This document shows, piece after piece, positions 26,566-35,403 of a stretch of 64,000 bases of DNA. Both the position numbers and the translations under genes were made by a program. The stretch is taken from positions 992,001 to 1,056,000 of the forward strand of contig CBDCSE010000002.1 of the NCBI GenBank assembly GCA_965221405.1. The letters are read 5' to 3'. Source of the stretch: JAPOUP01 sp965221405. Lineage in GTDB: Bacteria > Pseudomonadota > Alphaproteobacteria > Rhodobacterales > Rhodobacteraceae. Under the pieces are notes generated by a model that was not told the DNA's origin, did no database searches, and saw nothing but the letters and a program-made list of their open reading frames with translations. The first letter of the stretch is position 1; the number at the start of each line of letters is the position of its first letter.

Positions 26566-27013
26566 GCGCACGGGGGAGTGCGGCTGGCTCACGTGGCTGT
26601 CACGGTGAAGCTACACCGTTCCCTCCACGATCCGTCGCGGCCGGGTCCGGGGCCCATGAGGTTCCGGTCAGGGACGGGTTGACAGATGCCCCCACCATCC
26701 GGGCATCCTCGTCCCATCGGTCAGGATCTGCCGGGCGGCCGTCCGGTCCACCCGGCGTGCAACCGGACAGCTGGACAGGAAACGGACAGCTGGACAGGAA
26801 ACACACCATGACACGGTTCACGGTGACGCCCCCCTGAACGCCTGACACCCCTGCTGGCGGCCCTCACCCTGCACAGGCGCAGCAGAATTACAGATACACC
26901 CCAGTGACATGCGGCATGGGCTTCGGGGCGTTAGCAGCCCTGTTAGCCCTGGATCTTGAAATCAAATCGACCCCCAACGGACCCTGGGGTGTTCTCGGCG
27001 AACATTTTGGCGA
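26566..27013. other. IS-linked debris between tpa and vapBC
   Basis: The unit CGGACAGCTGGACAGGAAA occurs twice in tandem at 26764-26782 and 26783-26801. At about 26869-27032 a plus-strand frame reads PAQAQQNYRYTPVTCGMGFG after a signal-like stretch and ends at a TAA. It may be another remnant of a small secreted protein, but it has no clear start. No intact gene. Confidence 0.4.
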
Positions 27014-27416
27014 TCATCGCGCCTCAGCGTAATCCGCCAGCGTCACGACCGATTCACCGTGCTCCGTCGGTGCAACCGCCGACATGAATCGACGGTCCGC
27101 CGTCACCACCGTCGCGCCGATACGATGCGCGAGTGCGAGATACACGCAGTCGTAGACCGGGTGGTCGAGCGCCAGCGCCGGACGCACCGCGTCCGCGCCG
27201 ACGGTCTCGTCGTCGTTCCAGCGCAGCGGCACCGGCTTCGGTGCGCTCGATCTCCCCCGCCCGCGCCTTGCACCACAGCGCATTGGCAGTCTCGGAAGCC
27301 ATCAGGCGCGGCGCGTGCAGCTCCCGCCCGCTCTCCGCCAGTTTATCCGCAATATCCGCGTTATCTTCGGCAACCAGCCACTTGGCCGCCACACTCGCGT
27401 CGACGACGAAGCGCAT
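27014..27416 (-). pseudogene. vapC: VapC-type PIN-domain toxin, frameshifted
   Basis: From ATG 27416 the frame reads MRFVVDASVAAKWLVAEDNA (the first PIN acidic residue) and HAPRLMASETANALWCKARA. It loses the family pattern after GEIERTEAG near 27235. The neighbouring frame then supplies PLRWNDDETVGADAVR, ALDHPVYDCVYLALAHRIGA and VVTADRRFM (remaining acidic residues) with a stop at 27014. The join is short by several residues, so a small deletion rather than one base is likely. Start codon and antitoxin stop overlap (ATGA). The toxin, a site-specific RNase in this family, should be inactive. Confidence 0.8.
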
Positions 27417-27676
27417 CAGTACCCGTCGCGATGGCCACGGTCGCGGTCCTCGCGGATCAGCGCTTCCGCCGGTGTGTGCCTGCGGCCCCTGGTCTTCTCC
27501 CGCAACCGGCGCGAGGCCGCCAGGAATCTGGCCCGCTTCGCCGCCATGTCGTCGTCGGCGGCGCATTCGAGGATGTGGCGCACCTCACCTTCCAAGGAGC
27601 GGTTGTTCGACGAGGCGCGCCGTTTGAGCCGATCCACCACCTCGTCGTCGAGCTGTCGTACATGGATTGCTGCCAT
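27416..27676 (-). CDS. vapB: FitA/VapB-type antitoxin
   Basis: A protein of 86 residues. The ribbon-helix-helix opens with MAAIHVRQLDDEVVDRLKRR and SLEGEVRHILECA, typical of FitA-like plasmid stability antitoxins that bind operator DNA and block a VapC partner. The C-terminal tail (TPAEALIREDRDRGHRDGY) would contact the toxin. It is upstream of and overlaps vapC. Because the toxin is frameshifted, it is now an orphan, possibly kept as an anti-addiction or regulatory protein. Confidence 0.85.
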   Translation of the reverse strand: MAAIHVRQLDDEVVDRLKRRASSNNRSLEGEVRHILECAADDDMAAKRARFLAASRRLREKTRGRRHTPAEALIREDRDRGHRDGY

Positions 27677-28272
27677 CGGCTTGTCTCCTGGATTGATAGC
27701 ATATTGTTAGCTCACCGTCGCGGCACATGCAATCGTCCCCGGAGAGGACATTTGGCGACTTTCGCGGCCACGGGCGGACAACGGCATTCCCATGGCCTGC
27801 GGAACGGCCGCGGGCTAAACGGGGTTCGGGACAGCGCGTAGGATGGTGCGACTTGACCCGATCGACACCGTATCGGTCAATTGACGCATTCATATTACCG
27901 GCCCGCTGCTGTAGCGTTTTCGCGGATTTACACATTCTCTGGCGGCGGGTCCCCTGAAAATCTCGGAGGCGGCTTCGGGAACGTCGCACCGGGCCGCTTA
28001 CCCGCACTGTCCCGAACCGCCACTCAGACTGCCGGCCATCCCTCCATACGGAAGATCATGGCGGAGCGATACTCCCCGGGATCCGGGCCCGCCGGGGCCT
28101 ATCAGGCGCGGTGCGCCCCCGCGGAGTTGGCGCGGTCTCACCGGTTCAACTCATGGAAACTTGAGCCGAGACCGAAACTAACCTGTTGTGCACGGGAAAA
28201 TGCGGTCATACTGATGAAGCTCAAATTACACCGGCCCCTTTCGGGGATTATGAGCATCACATGGAGGATTAG
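27677..28272. other. Region upstream of tauA, no gene recognised
   Basis: Contains the vapB promoter side (AT-rich around 27690-27715) and about 500 bp of unassignable sequence. A small hairpin CCCCT-ttc-GGGG-like lies at about 28232-28245 just before the tauA RBS. I found no CTGGAC-type TauR box here, unlike the xsc and tpa promoters. Confidence 0.4.
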
Positions 28273-29268
28273 ATGAAACTTAAACTGAAGTCCCTTGCCG
28301 CAGGCGCGGCGATACTGGCAGGTGGCCAGGCCATGGCCGCGGACGAGATCACCGTGGCCTATTTTCTGGAGTGGCCGATGCCGTTCCAGTATGCCAAAGT
28401 GAACGGCACCTACGAGGAGGAAATGGGTGTCACGGTCAACTGGGTCAGCTTTGACACCGGCACCGCGATGAGCGCGGCAATGGCGGCCGGTGACGTGCAT
28501 ATCGCCGTCAGCCAGGGTGTGCCGCCGTTCGTCGTCGCAACCTCGGCAGGCCAGGATATCCAGATCGTCGACGTGGCGGTAAGCTATTCGGACAACGACA
28601 ACTGCGTCGTTCACAGCGACCTTGAGATCGACCAGAGCAGCGCTGGCGAGCTCGAAGGCAAGAAAGCCGCCGTGCCTCTCGGAACCGCCGCCCATTATGG
28701 CTTTCTGAGGCAGATGTCGCATTTCGGGGTTGATGTTTCCACCATGGAGATTGTCGATATGCCGCCGGCCGAGGGCCAGGCCGCGCTCGCCCAGGCAGCT
28801 GTGGACATGGCATGCGGCTGGGGTGGTGCCCTGCGCCGGATGATGGAAAGCGGCAATACCCTGCTGACCGGTGCCGAGAAGGAGGAACTGGGCATTCTTG
28901 TCTTCGACGTAACTTCCGCCCCGGCGAATTTCGTTGCCGAGGAAGGCGAGCTTCTCGCCAAGTTCCTCAAAGTCACCGCCGGCGCGAACGCGATGTGGAA
29001 CGCCGGCGGAGACACGGCGACGGCCATGATCGCCGACATCGCGAAGGACGCGGGCATGGATCCTGAAGACACGGCCCAGACTTTGGCGAGGTTCAAGTTC
29101 CCTTCCATTGACGACCAACTGTCCGGAAAGTGGCTTGGAGGAGGCGCCCAATCGTTCATGAAGGGTGTGGCCAATGTCTTCGTCGAAGCCGGCTCCATCG
29201 ATGCGGCGCTTGAGAGCTATGACGCTGCCGTTGACATCGGCCCGCTCCAGGCCGCAAACGAAATGTAG
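28273..29268 (+). CDS. tauA: Taurine ABC importer substrate-binding protein
   Basis: A protein of 331 residues with a signal peptide (LAAGAAILAGGQAMAADEIT) and a NMT1/TauA-like domain. It starts VAYFLEWPMPFQYAKVNGTY and includes GDVHIAVSQGVPPFVVATSA, VPLGTAAHYGFLRQMSHFG and ACGWGGALRRM. These match the TauA branch seen in Rhodobacterales rather than the E. coli one. GGAGG lies 5-9 bases before the ATG. It is the first gene of tauABC. A stable intercistronic hairpin follows. Confidence 0.92.
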   Translation: MKLKLKSLAAGAAILAGGQAMAADEITVAYFLEWPMPFQYAKVNGTYEEEMGVTVNWVSFDTGTAMSAAMAAGDVHIAVSQGVPPFVVATSAGQDIQIVDVAVSYSDNDNCVVHSDLEIDQSSAGELEGKKAAVPLGTAAHYGFLRQMSHFGVDVSTMEIVDMPPAEGQAALAQAAVDMACGWGGALRRMMESGNTLLTGAEKEELGILVFDVTSAPANFVAEEGELLAKFLKVTAGANAMWNAGGDTATAMIADIAKDAGMDPEDTAQTLARFKFPSIDDQLSGKWLGGGAQSFMKGVANVFVEAGSIDAALESYDAAVDIGPLQAANEM

Positions 29269-29279
29269 CCCGAATTCGC

Positions 29280-29306
29280 GACCCGGCGCGATAGCCGCGC
29301 CGGGTC
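29280..29306 (+). promoter_or_regulatory. Intercistronic hairpin between tauA and tauB
   Basis: Perfect 11-bp arms GACCCGGCGCG (29280-29290) and CGCGCCGGGTC (29296-29306) with a five-base loop. No T-run follows, so it is more likely an mRNA-stabilising or attenuating structure that favours the binding protein over TauBC, like the one at 12723-12754. Role inferred. Confidence 0.7.
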
Positions 29307-29331
29307 ACCATCAGGGGAGGGGAAATTTCCG

Positions 29332-30138
29332 ATGTCCGGTCTGGTTCTCGACAGTGTTTCGATGCGCTTCGATCTGCCCAATGGATCTTTTGTTCAGGCG
29401 CTTCTGGATGTTTCGCTCGACATCAAGACGGGCGAACTGATGAGTGTTCTCGGCCCCTCCGGCTGCGGCAAGACAACCCTTCTCAATATCGTGGCCGGCT
29501 TTCTGGCCCCTACGGAAGGAACCGTCACACTTAATGGCCACCCGGTGTCCGGGCCCGGCCAGGAAAGAGGCATGGTGTTCCAGAAAGGCGCCCTGTTCGA
29601 GTGGATGGATGTCCGGGAAAATGTTTCCTTCGGCCCAAAAATGAACAGGGTACCAAAATCGGAATATGGTCCGAAGGTCGACCACCTGCTCAAAGTGGTT
29701 GGACTTGGTGACTTTACGGACAAGGCGATCTACGAGCTTTCGGGCGGCATGCAGCAGCGTGTGGCTCTCGCGAGGTGTCTCGCGAACGAACCTGACGTGA
29801 TCCTGATGGATGAACCGCTCGGTGCGCTTGACGCCCTGACGCGCGAGAAAATGCAGGGACTGGTTCTGAGGCTCTGGAAAGAGACCGGTAAGACCATCAT
29901 ACTGATCACCCACTCGGTGGAAGAGGCCCTCCTGCTCGGCGAACGCCTTCTCGTCATGGCCCCGAGGCCGGGCCGCATCCACAAAGAATATCGCCTTCCC
30001 TTCGCGGATTTGGGCGTCGGCGCTGACCTGCGCGAGATCAAGCACCATCCCGAATACAACGTCACCCGCGAGGAGATACTCAACATGATCTGGAACATGG
30101 AAGAGGAGATTATGGGCAGGACGGAGGCGGCCGCATGA
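29332..30138 (+). CDS. tauB: Taurine ABC importer ATP-binding protein
   Basis: A protein of 268 residues with Walker A GPSGCGKTTLL, signature LSGGMQQRVALARCL, Walker B VILMDEPLGALDALTREKMQ and the switch His in LITHSVEEALLLGERLLVMA. This is the nitrate/sulfonate/taurine ATPase subfamily. The ATG at 29332 follows a GGGGAGGGGA purine tract. The stop overlaps the start of tauC by 4 bp (ATGA), giving coupled translation. Confidence 0.94.
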   Translation: MSGLVLDSVSMRFDLPNGSFVQALLDVSLDIKTGELMSVLGPSGCGKTTLLNIVAGFLAPTEGTVTLNGHPVSGPGQERGMVFQKGALFEWMDVRENVSFGPKMNRVPKSEYGPKVDHLLKVVGLGDFTDKAIYELSGGMQQRVALARCLANEPDVILMDEPLGALDALTREKMQGLVLRLWKETGKTIILITHSVEEALLLGERLLVMAPRPGRIHKEYRLPFADLGVGADLREIKHHPEYNVTREEILNMIWNMEEEIMGRTEAAA

Positions 30139-31442
30139 CGATTCTCCTGATCTACGTCGCGATCTTCCTGGTCTCTTTCGTCGCGGTCAGCTTCGTCGCG
30201 TCCCGGCTGGGTGACCGCCACGACTTCATCTCGCTCAAGACGGTGACATTCGGTGACGAGAGCGCGGTACGCGCCAACCGGACCGCATCGATCATTTCGA
30301 TTTTGGCGATATTCCTCATCTGGGGTGCCTTCACCGGCTCCGTTCTCACCCCGATCCATGCGCCCGGTCCTTACGTTGGCGCGGGTCAGTTCAGTTATGT
30401 GGTCGAGGCACCGGACGGAAGCCGTGACACCGCCACCGCATTCTGGCAGGTCGAGGAACGCAAGGGTGCCGAGGAGCAGCTGGAAGTCGACCCGGGCGAC
30501 GGATTCGCACGGAACGACACGCTCAACATCATAAAATACCGTTCCGGCCAGCTGAGATGGGACGGCAATGACGAGATCAAGCGGGGGGACGGGGCCCGGA
30601 TCGTGGAGGTAAACGGCCAGGCAACGGACTTCAACCACAATCTCCGCGATGACAAGGGCAACCTGCTCCAGGATCGGCCGAGGTTCACGATCGACAACGG
30701 AACCGTCACCATGACCGACAAGGGTGCGCTTCTGATCACACCCTATCAGGGCTGGCAGATGGAGCCGATCTGGCTGCCGACTCCTGAAGCGGTCTGGGGC
30801 CGGATTGTCGGGATATCGGGAGAAGGCTACCAGAACCATACACTGCTGGAACATCTGGGCTGGTCACTGATCCGCGTGGTGGCGGGATTCGTGTTCGGTG
30901 CGCTCGTTGGCATTCCGCTCGGCTATGCGATGGGACTGTCCGGCTGGTTCCGTGGATGGTTCGATCCGATCGTGGAATTCATGCGCCCGGTGCCGCCGCT
31001 TGCGTTGATTCCGCTTGTGATCATATGGGCCGGTATCGGCGAGCTCGGAAAGGTGATCCTACTGTTCCTCGCGGCGCTCTGGATCATGACGATCGCCGCC
31101 AGAGCCGGCGTTTCCGGCGTGAATATCACCAAGGTGCATGCGGCATACTCCCTCGGAGCCTCGCGCTGGCAGATCATGCGGCATGTCATAGTTCCGAACT
31201 CGCTTCCGGAGATATTCACCGGCGCCCGTGTCGCAATGGGAGTCTGCTGGGGCACAGTGGTGGCCGCCGAACTTGTCGCCGCCGAAAAGGGCGCGGGAAT
31301 GATGATTATGGTGGCCTCGAAATTCCAGCTTACCGACATAGTCATCATGGGTATAATTCTGATCGGCATCATTGGCTACGGAATTGACATCCTGATGCGC
31401 GTCGCCGAAAGGATACTGGTGCCCTGGAAGGGCCGTGCCTAG
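30135..31442 (+). CDS. tauC: Taurine ABC importer permease with large N-terminal insertion
   Basis: A protein of 435 residues, against about 250-280 for ordinary TauC/SsuC permeases. The first 25 residues (ILLIYVAIFLVSFVAVSFVA) and a second segment (ASIISILAIFLIWGAFTGSV) are membrane spans. Between about residues 75 and 215 lies a hydrophilic, probably periplasmic region. The standard permease follows (GWSLIRVVAGFVFGALVGIP, MRPVPPLALIPLVIIWAGIG, and the EAA-like loop YSLGASRWQIMRHVIVP). It ends the tauABC operon. The extra domain could shape docking of TauA. Whether it is common in this branch cannot be judged here. Confidence 0.9.
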   Translation: MTILLIYVAIFLVSFVAVSFVASRLGDRHDFISLKTVTFGDESAVRANRTASIISILAIFLIWGAFTGSVLTPIHAPGPYVGAGQFSYVVEAPDGSRDTATAFWQVEERKGAEEQLEVDPGDGFARNDTLNIIKYRSGQLRWDGNDEIKRGDGARIVEVNGQATDFNHNLRDDKGNLLQDRPRFTIDNGTVTMTDKGALLITPYQGWQMEPIWLPTPEAVWGRIVGISGEGYQNHTLLEHLGWSLIRVVAGFVFGALVGIPLGYAMGLSGWFRGWFDPIVEFMRPVPPLALIPLVIIWAGIGELGKVILLFLAALWIMTIAARAGVSGVNITKVHAAYSLGASRWQIMRHVIVPNSLPEIFTGARVAMGVCWGTVVAAELVAAEKGAGMMIMVASKFQLTDIVIMGIILIGIIGYGIDILMRVAERILVPWKGRA

Positions 31443-31942
31443 TGGTTAATGCCAGAGATCCCCTCGTATGCTTTTTTCCTGAGGCGTGATTCCGTCCTCC
31501 CGCCGCCGTCATGCGGCCAGAGAAAGGTGAGACACGCCGATGGGCCGGAAACCGGCACGACAGGCAACCGGGTTTTCGGGCGGGAACCGCGGACGTTCCA
31601 GGCGCATCGTTCGCAGGCCGCAAAAACCCAGGAGTATCTCTGGCGGACCCGCATCGTCCCGGAACCGGGCCGATCAGGAGTTCCATTGTCCTCCAGAAAA
31701 GAGACCGGTCTCCGGAAATCCCGCGAGGGACGATGTGGTACGGTGCCTGACGAGTGCTTCCAAGTGTCGGTCGTAAATCATCAAAGTTTGGGGTTACGTG
31801 CGAGCGCTCAAGCTCTCAAAGAGAGATCATGACACAGCCACTTTCAAGCGACATGCCTTTGCTCTTCTTGGCTCCATCGGATGCACTGAAGTTGACCATG
31901 GGAACCAACCAATCCCAAACTGCACGGCGTGGGAACTGAAAC
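31443..31942 (+). pseudogene. IS630-family transposase N-terminal remnant and debris
   Basis: Between about 31500 and 31760 one plus-strand frame reads RTFQAHRSQAAKTQEYLWRT followed by RIV, the typical N-terminal segment of one IS630 subgroup (AQKTQEYLWRTRIVL). An adjoining frame reads EKRPVSGNPARDDVVRCLTS, which fits the later DKTRPSR.PPL region. Frame breaks and a deletion separate them, and the DDE domain is absent. The rest of the gap up to the next gene's stop is unassignable. Confidence 0.5.
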
Positions 31943-33304
31943 TCATGTAGTCAGCGGCCCTGCATCTTGTGAAACCGCGCTCAACGAGACATCGGAAGGC
32001 CTATCAACCTTGATCGTAGGGGCCGGCCGTTGCCAAGCGACAAGTCCGGCTCCGTGCCTACCATAAAATGCCGGAACGACCTGTTCCAGATCGGCAATAA
32101 AGTTCGACTGCTGGGTGAAACGGGATCCAAGACGCTTCGATTCAAACAGGTAAAAGGACTTGGGCGCCAAGCGCTCCTTGCCCTCGGCAACAATCCCTAT
32201 GTCGGCCCGCAGGTCCGCAACGGCATACTGAGTCGTTGCACTTCGCTTTGGCCAAAAGATCCGCAGGTAGAGATCAGTCACATCGTCCTTTCTGATTTGG
32301 CGAAGGAGCCAGTTCACACGAGCCTTGGCGGACTTTCTATCCTCAGGCGCAGCTAGGGTCATACCGACGTCTATGCAGCGGCGCGCGAGATCGACCACGA
32401 CGTCGAGTGAAGCCGCGGCATCGGGGATTTCTAGGGAAACAGACAACTGCCTGTCGTTTCGCAATCTCCCAATCTCGTCTTTCCGGCGCCTGATGGGGTC
32501 GTGCAGATGGCGGCGCGGCAGCCGCTGCGTGACCCGGGTTTCAGTCAGGCGGCTCAATGCCAGCGAGAGATCCCGCGTTTCTTGATGCCATGCCTCAATC
32601 ACGCTGATCGCTTCAGGCGAGCCGGCCGGTACGTCGCCACCCGCGGAAACCAGCCTGTTCAGCTCAGTCCACTCTCTGGGCATGCGGTCGAAGCCACGCA
32701 CACCTGCGCTTTCGTGGGCCAGAAAACGCCGGAACTCGTTCAGGAGAACGCGCCGGCTGGAACTTTCGATGGTGTCCTCGCTGATCAGAAGGTCGACAGT
32801 TGTGAGAACATGCATCCACGACCAGTGGACGACCGGAATTTTCGAGCGGCTCCTGCGGACCTCTTCAAGTGGATGCGCAGTCGGCGACGTCGCAAACTGG
32901 TTTGAGACGGTGATTACGCAGTCGACGTCGTTGTCCCTAGCCAGATTGCGGTATCGTTCGATCTGGTCTATGTCGAGTTCGCTGCTGCCTATCTTCGCTT
33001 CGACAAATGCCTTCCATTCACGCTTGCCGGTGCGGACGACGATCAGACCGTCAGGGCGATCGCGTGTTTTCACCGGGACGTTCGCAGGCACAATCTCGGT
33101 AAAGCACTCTGTCCTCGTGCGTACGCCGATGCGCTGTCCGGCACTCGACAGGAGCGCTTTTGAAAGCTCGTCGATCCGCGCCATGCAGGCGAGGAGGATC
33201 GCTGTGGTTCGCCCCTCCTTGGATGTGTTCGAGAGCACGGGAAATAAGCGGGCCGGCTCGCCCTGGCTCAGGAACGGAGGCAGTTCGCGGTTCAATTCAG
33301 GCAT
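31943..33304 (-). CDS. PD-(D/E)XK nuclease-like protein of unknown function
   Basis: A protein of 453 residues with natural composition and no frame breaks. Around residues 68-112 it has a restriction-endonuclease-fold signature: an acidic residue in CFTEIVPANVP, then RPDGLIVV, then the AFVEAKIG (E-x-K) step and ELDIDQIERYRNLA. The middle is helical and charged. The C-terminal part (VNWLLRQIRK, LYLRIFWPKRS, APKSFYLFESKRLGSRF) looks like a separate domain. I do not recognise a named family. Lower GC than its neighbours and a position between two IS630 relics suggest acquisition. A stand-alone defence or DNA-repair role is possible but unproven. Confidence 0.7.
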   Translation of the reverse strand: MPELNRELPPFLSQGEPARLFPVLSNTSKEGRTTAILLACMARIDELSKALLSSAGQRIGVRTRTECFTEIVPANVPVKTRDRPDGLIVVRTGKREWKAFVEAKIGSSELDIDQIERYRNLARDNDVDCVITVSNQFATSPTAHPLEEVRRSRSKIPVVHWSWMHVLTTVDLLISEDTIESSSRRVLLNEFRRFLAHESAGVRGFDRMPREWTELNRLVSAGGDVPAGSPEAISVIEAWHQETRDLSLALSRLTETRVTQRLPRRHLHDPIRRRKDEIGRLRNDRQLSVSLEIPDAAASLDVVVDLARRCIDVGMTLAAPEDRKSAKARVNWLLRQIRKDDVTDLYLRIFWPKRSATTQYAVADLRADIGIVAEGKERLAPKSFYLFESKRLGSRFTQQSNFIADLEQVVPAFYGRHGAGLVAWQRPAPTIKVDRPSDVSLSAVSQDAGPLTT

Positions 33305-33720
33305 GGTTCTGTTCTCCCGCCCTGACGGACCGTCGCCCGGCCCACTAATGTCGGCCTATGTCCAAAATAAGTGCCGAATCCGCCATAAGCAATTCCATAT
33401 TCCATTTCGCCTGTAATGGTTGGCTTCATTGGTATCCTACGGCTTCCGCGAGGTCGCCTGCGTTCCGAGGGACAGGAATGCGGAGCGGGCCGTTATGGAG
33501 TCCACGGGGCGAACGCGCCGTGGACTCCCGCGGTCTCCGCGTGACCGCGGTTTCGCCGTAAGCGTTGTCAACTCCCGCCAGTCCCGGGACCTTCTACGTA
33601 TCGGCGCGAGGGTGCTGGCCGCTTTCTGGCCGCGTTACCGGACATGGCGTCGACCGGCTCCGCAACATGCTGGTGCTGCGCTCCTCGACCGGCGCAACAA
33701 GTTGGCCGTCGTCCAGCCTA
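33305..33720. other. Upstream region of the nuclease-like gene and decayed IS4-like DNA
   Basis: The part up to about 33430 is relatively AT-rich and should hold the promoter of the minus-strand gene. From about 33560 the minus strand continues the IS4-like reading frame that the IS630 copy interrupted (GWTTANL immediately left of 33718), then decays. TA at 33719-33720 is the IS630 target duplication. Confidence 0.5.
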
Positions 33721-35002
33721 GTATCACAGCCTCATTGAATTGCTGGGTATAGGGACTTCAGCCTGATCCGCGCGTCGTCGGTCCTGAACCGCCAGTCGAC
33801 GGGTTTCGCCGAGCCGTTGCGGTGCCGCTGCCATGCGGCGACCTCGCGCACCATCGTCCCGCGGTCCGGGATCCGGCGGTCAAGGCACTGCCGGGAGAGG
33901 ACGTTGATCCCGGTCTCGGCCATGTTCAGCCAGGAGCCGTGCTTCGGCGTGTGGTGGACCTCGAAGCGGTCGGCGAGCCGCGACGCCTCCGCCGGCCCGG
34001 AGGCCCCGTGGAGCGTCGACAGCCTGTGGGTGTCGGGGTTGTCCATGACGAGCACGATCCGCCTGCCGGGCAGGTGGACGTCGGCCATGTCCACGGGGAG
34101 CCCGGGCGAAGTCCCGCCTCCTGCGGCGGTCGGTGACCTCCACGTGGCGCCAGGTGTCCAGCGGGGCGCAGGCCATGAACAGGTTGGCCGTTCCGTTGCG
34201 CCCGTGCCCGAAGTCGTATGCCGTCGGCTGCCCGGGACGCGCCGGAAGCGGTGTCCGCGTCTCCTTCGTCTGCTGTTCCGGGGTCCCGTCCATGCAGACC
34301 AGGACGGTGCCGTCATCGAATTCCCGGGCGTAGACCTTGAGCACGTCCTCCATGGCGGCGACGAATTCGGCGTTCGCCTTCGGCGGGATGCACCAGCATT
34401 CCTTCAGCCAGGGCCTGGTGCCGTTTTTTCTGGCGCCTGCCGGACCGTCTCCCGGCCGATGCCGTCGACGGCCTCCAGCTCCACCAGCCGGTCGCCCGGC
34501 AGCTTCAGGGTCCATCGCGCCTGCCCCTCGGGCGGCTCCGGGCAGCCCGGCATCCCCGGCGTCGCCTGGCCCTCCCCGCCGGGCCGGGGCTGTTTCCGGT
34601 TCTCCTGGACCCTGCGGTCCAGGGCCGCGTCCAGGCCCTCCATGACGCACTGCCCGCCCGTCCGCTCCGCCGTCGCCACGCTGGCCCCAGGCGCGTCCGC
34701 GATCCGCGCGTCGGTCCAGCCGCCGTTCGGACGGCCCCCGTCGCCCGGCAGCAGGACATGCGCCCGCCTGCGCCGTTCCTTCGACCCCCTGCCGCCGCCG
34801 GTGATGTCCTTCAGCCGCGCGCGCCCGTGCGCCTCAAGCCGCACCCTGTAGATCTTCCTGCCTGCCTGTTCCATAGCCTGTCTCCGAAATGCCCCCTGAC
34901 GCCGCCCGGGGCGGCCGGAAGGTCTGTTGCACGGTGTCACGGTCGGGAGCGTAACCCGTCCCGGGCCGGGATGGAACCAACAATTCAATGAGGCTGGGAT
35001 AC
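33721..35002 (-). mobile_element. IS630-family insertion sequence with intact ends
   Basis: The element is 1282 bp long with terminal repeats GTATCACAGCCTCATTGAAT (33721) and, on the other strand, GTATCCCAGCCTCATTGAAT (from 35002), differing at one base in the first twenty. It is flanked by TA at 33719-33720 and 35003-35004, the IS630 target duplication. Removing the element and one TA restores the reading frame of an IS4-like gene across the site. The transposase inside is frameshifted, so it is not autonomous. Confidence 0.85.
33732..34874 (-). pseudogene. IS630-family transposase with two frameshifts
   Basis: From ATG 34874 the first frame reads EAHGRARLKDITGGGRGSKE, GWTDARIADAPGASVATAER and LVELEAVDGIGRETVRQ. 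The second frame starts near 34440 (RPWLKECWCIPPKANAEFVA, VLVCMDGTPEQQTKETRTPL, NGTANLFMACAPLDTWRHVE). The third begins near 34110 (RIVLVMDNPDTHRLSTLHG, HHTPKHGSWLNMAETGINVL, WRFRTDDARIRLKSLYPAIQ). The three give a near-complete DDE transposase. Catalytic Asp residues (CMDGT, VMDNPDTH) survive, though the third acidic residue (usually NMAEIE) reads NMAETG. Confidence 0.85.
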
Positions 35003-35149
35003 TAGGTGCCCGCGGATCCTCTTTGCGAGCTCGTTGAGGCCGTCGTTGGTTAATAGCCTGACGGTCTCCTGAATATTCGCGATCCGCCGCCGGATTAGGT
35101 GGCGGACGAAGAGGACGGTCGACTTCAGATCGGCGGTCCGACGGTCCAT
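35003..35149 (-). pseudogene. N-terminal part of an IS4-like/DruA-like transposase, cut by IS630
   Basis: From ATG 35149 the frame reads MDRRTADLKSTVLFVRHL, then RRRIANIQETVRLLTNDGL and AKRIRGHL, where the IS630 copy interrupts it. The sequence resumes as GWTTANL left of 33719. The copy at 39467 reads MDRRIIDLKSTTFPGRRVNR, IADIQETVALFPNDSRNG and RGHLGWTTATG, so the two are homologues. The N-terminal region resembles the opening of DUF4338/DruA proteins. Confidence 0.7.
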
Positions 35150-35403
35150 GGCGCGTTTCCCAGAGGTTCGAAGACAGCGTAAGAACACGGACCGCCTGTC
35201 AGGCGTCCGGCGGAAAAGTCGCTCCCGGAACGGTAGTTCTATTCGAATGCCATCGCCGCACTCCAGCGAAGGAAGGAACTCCCAGCATCAGGGCTGGTGC
35301 CGTGCCCGGCAACCCGAACCGCTTCGCAATGGCGTCTAAGTCCGGCGCGCTCCCGGGAGCCGTCCTACCGGGCGGTCATACCGTGAAATCGCCCCGCCTC
35401 GGT
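35150..35403. other. Spacer upstream of the paaA operator
   Basis: The gap between the IS4-like fragment and the paaA regulatory repeat has no gene that I can support. No terminal repeat of the IS4-like element could be found on this side. Confidence 0.35.
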
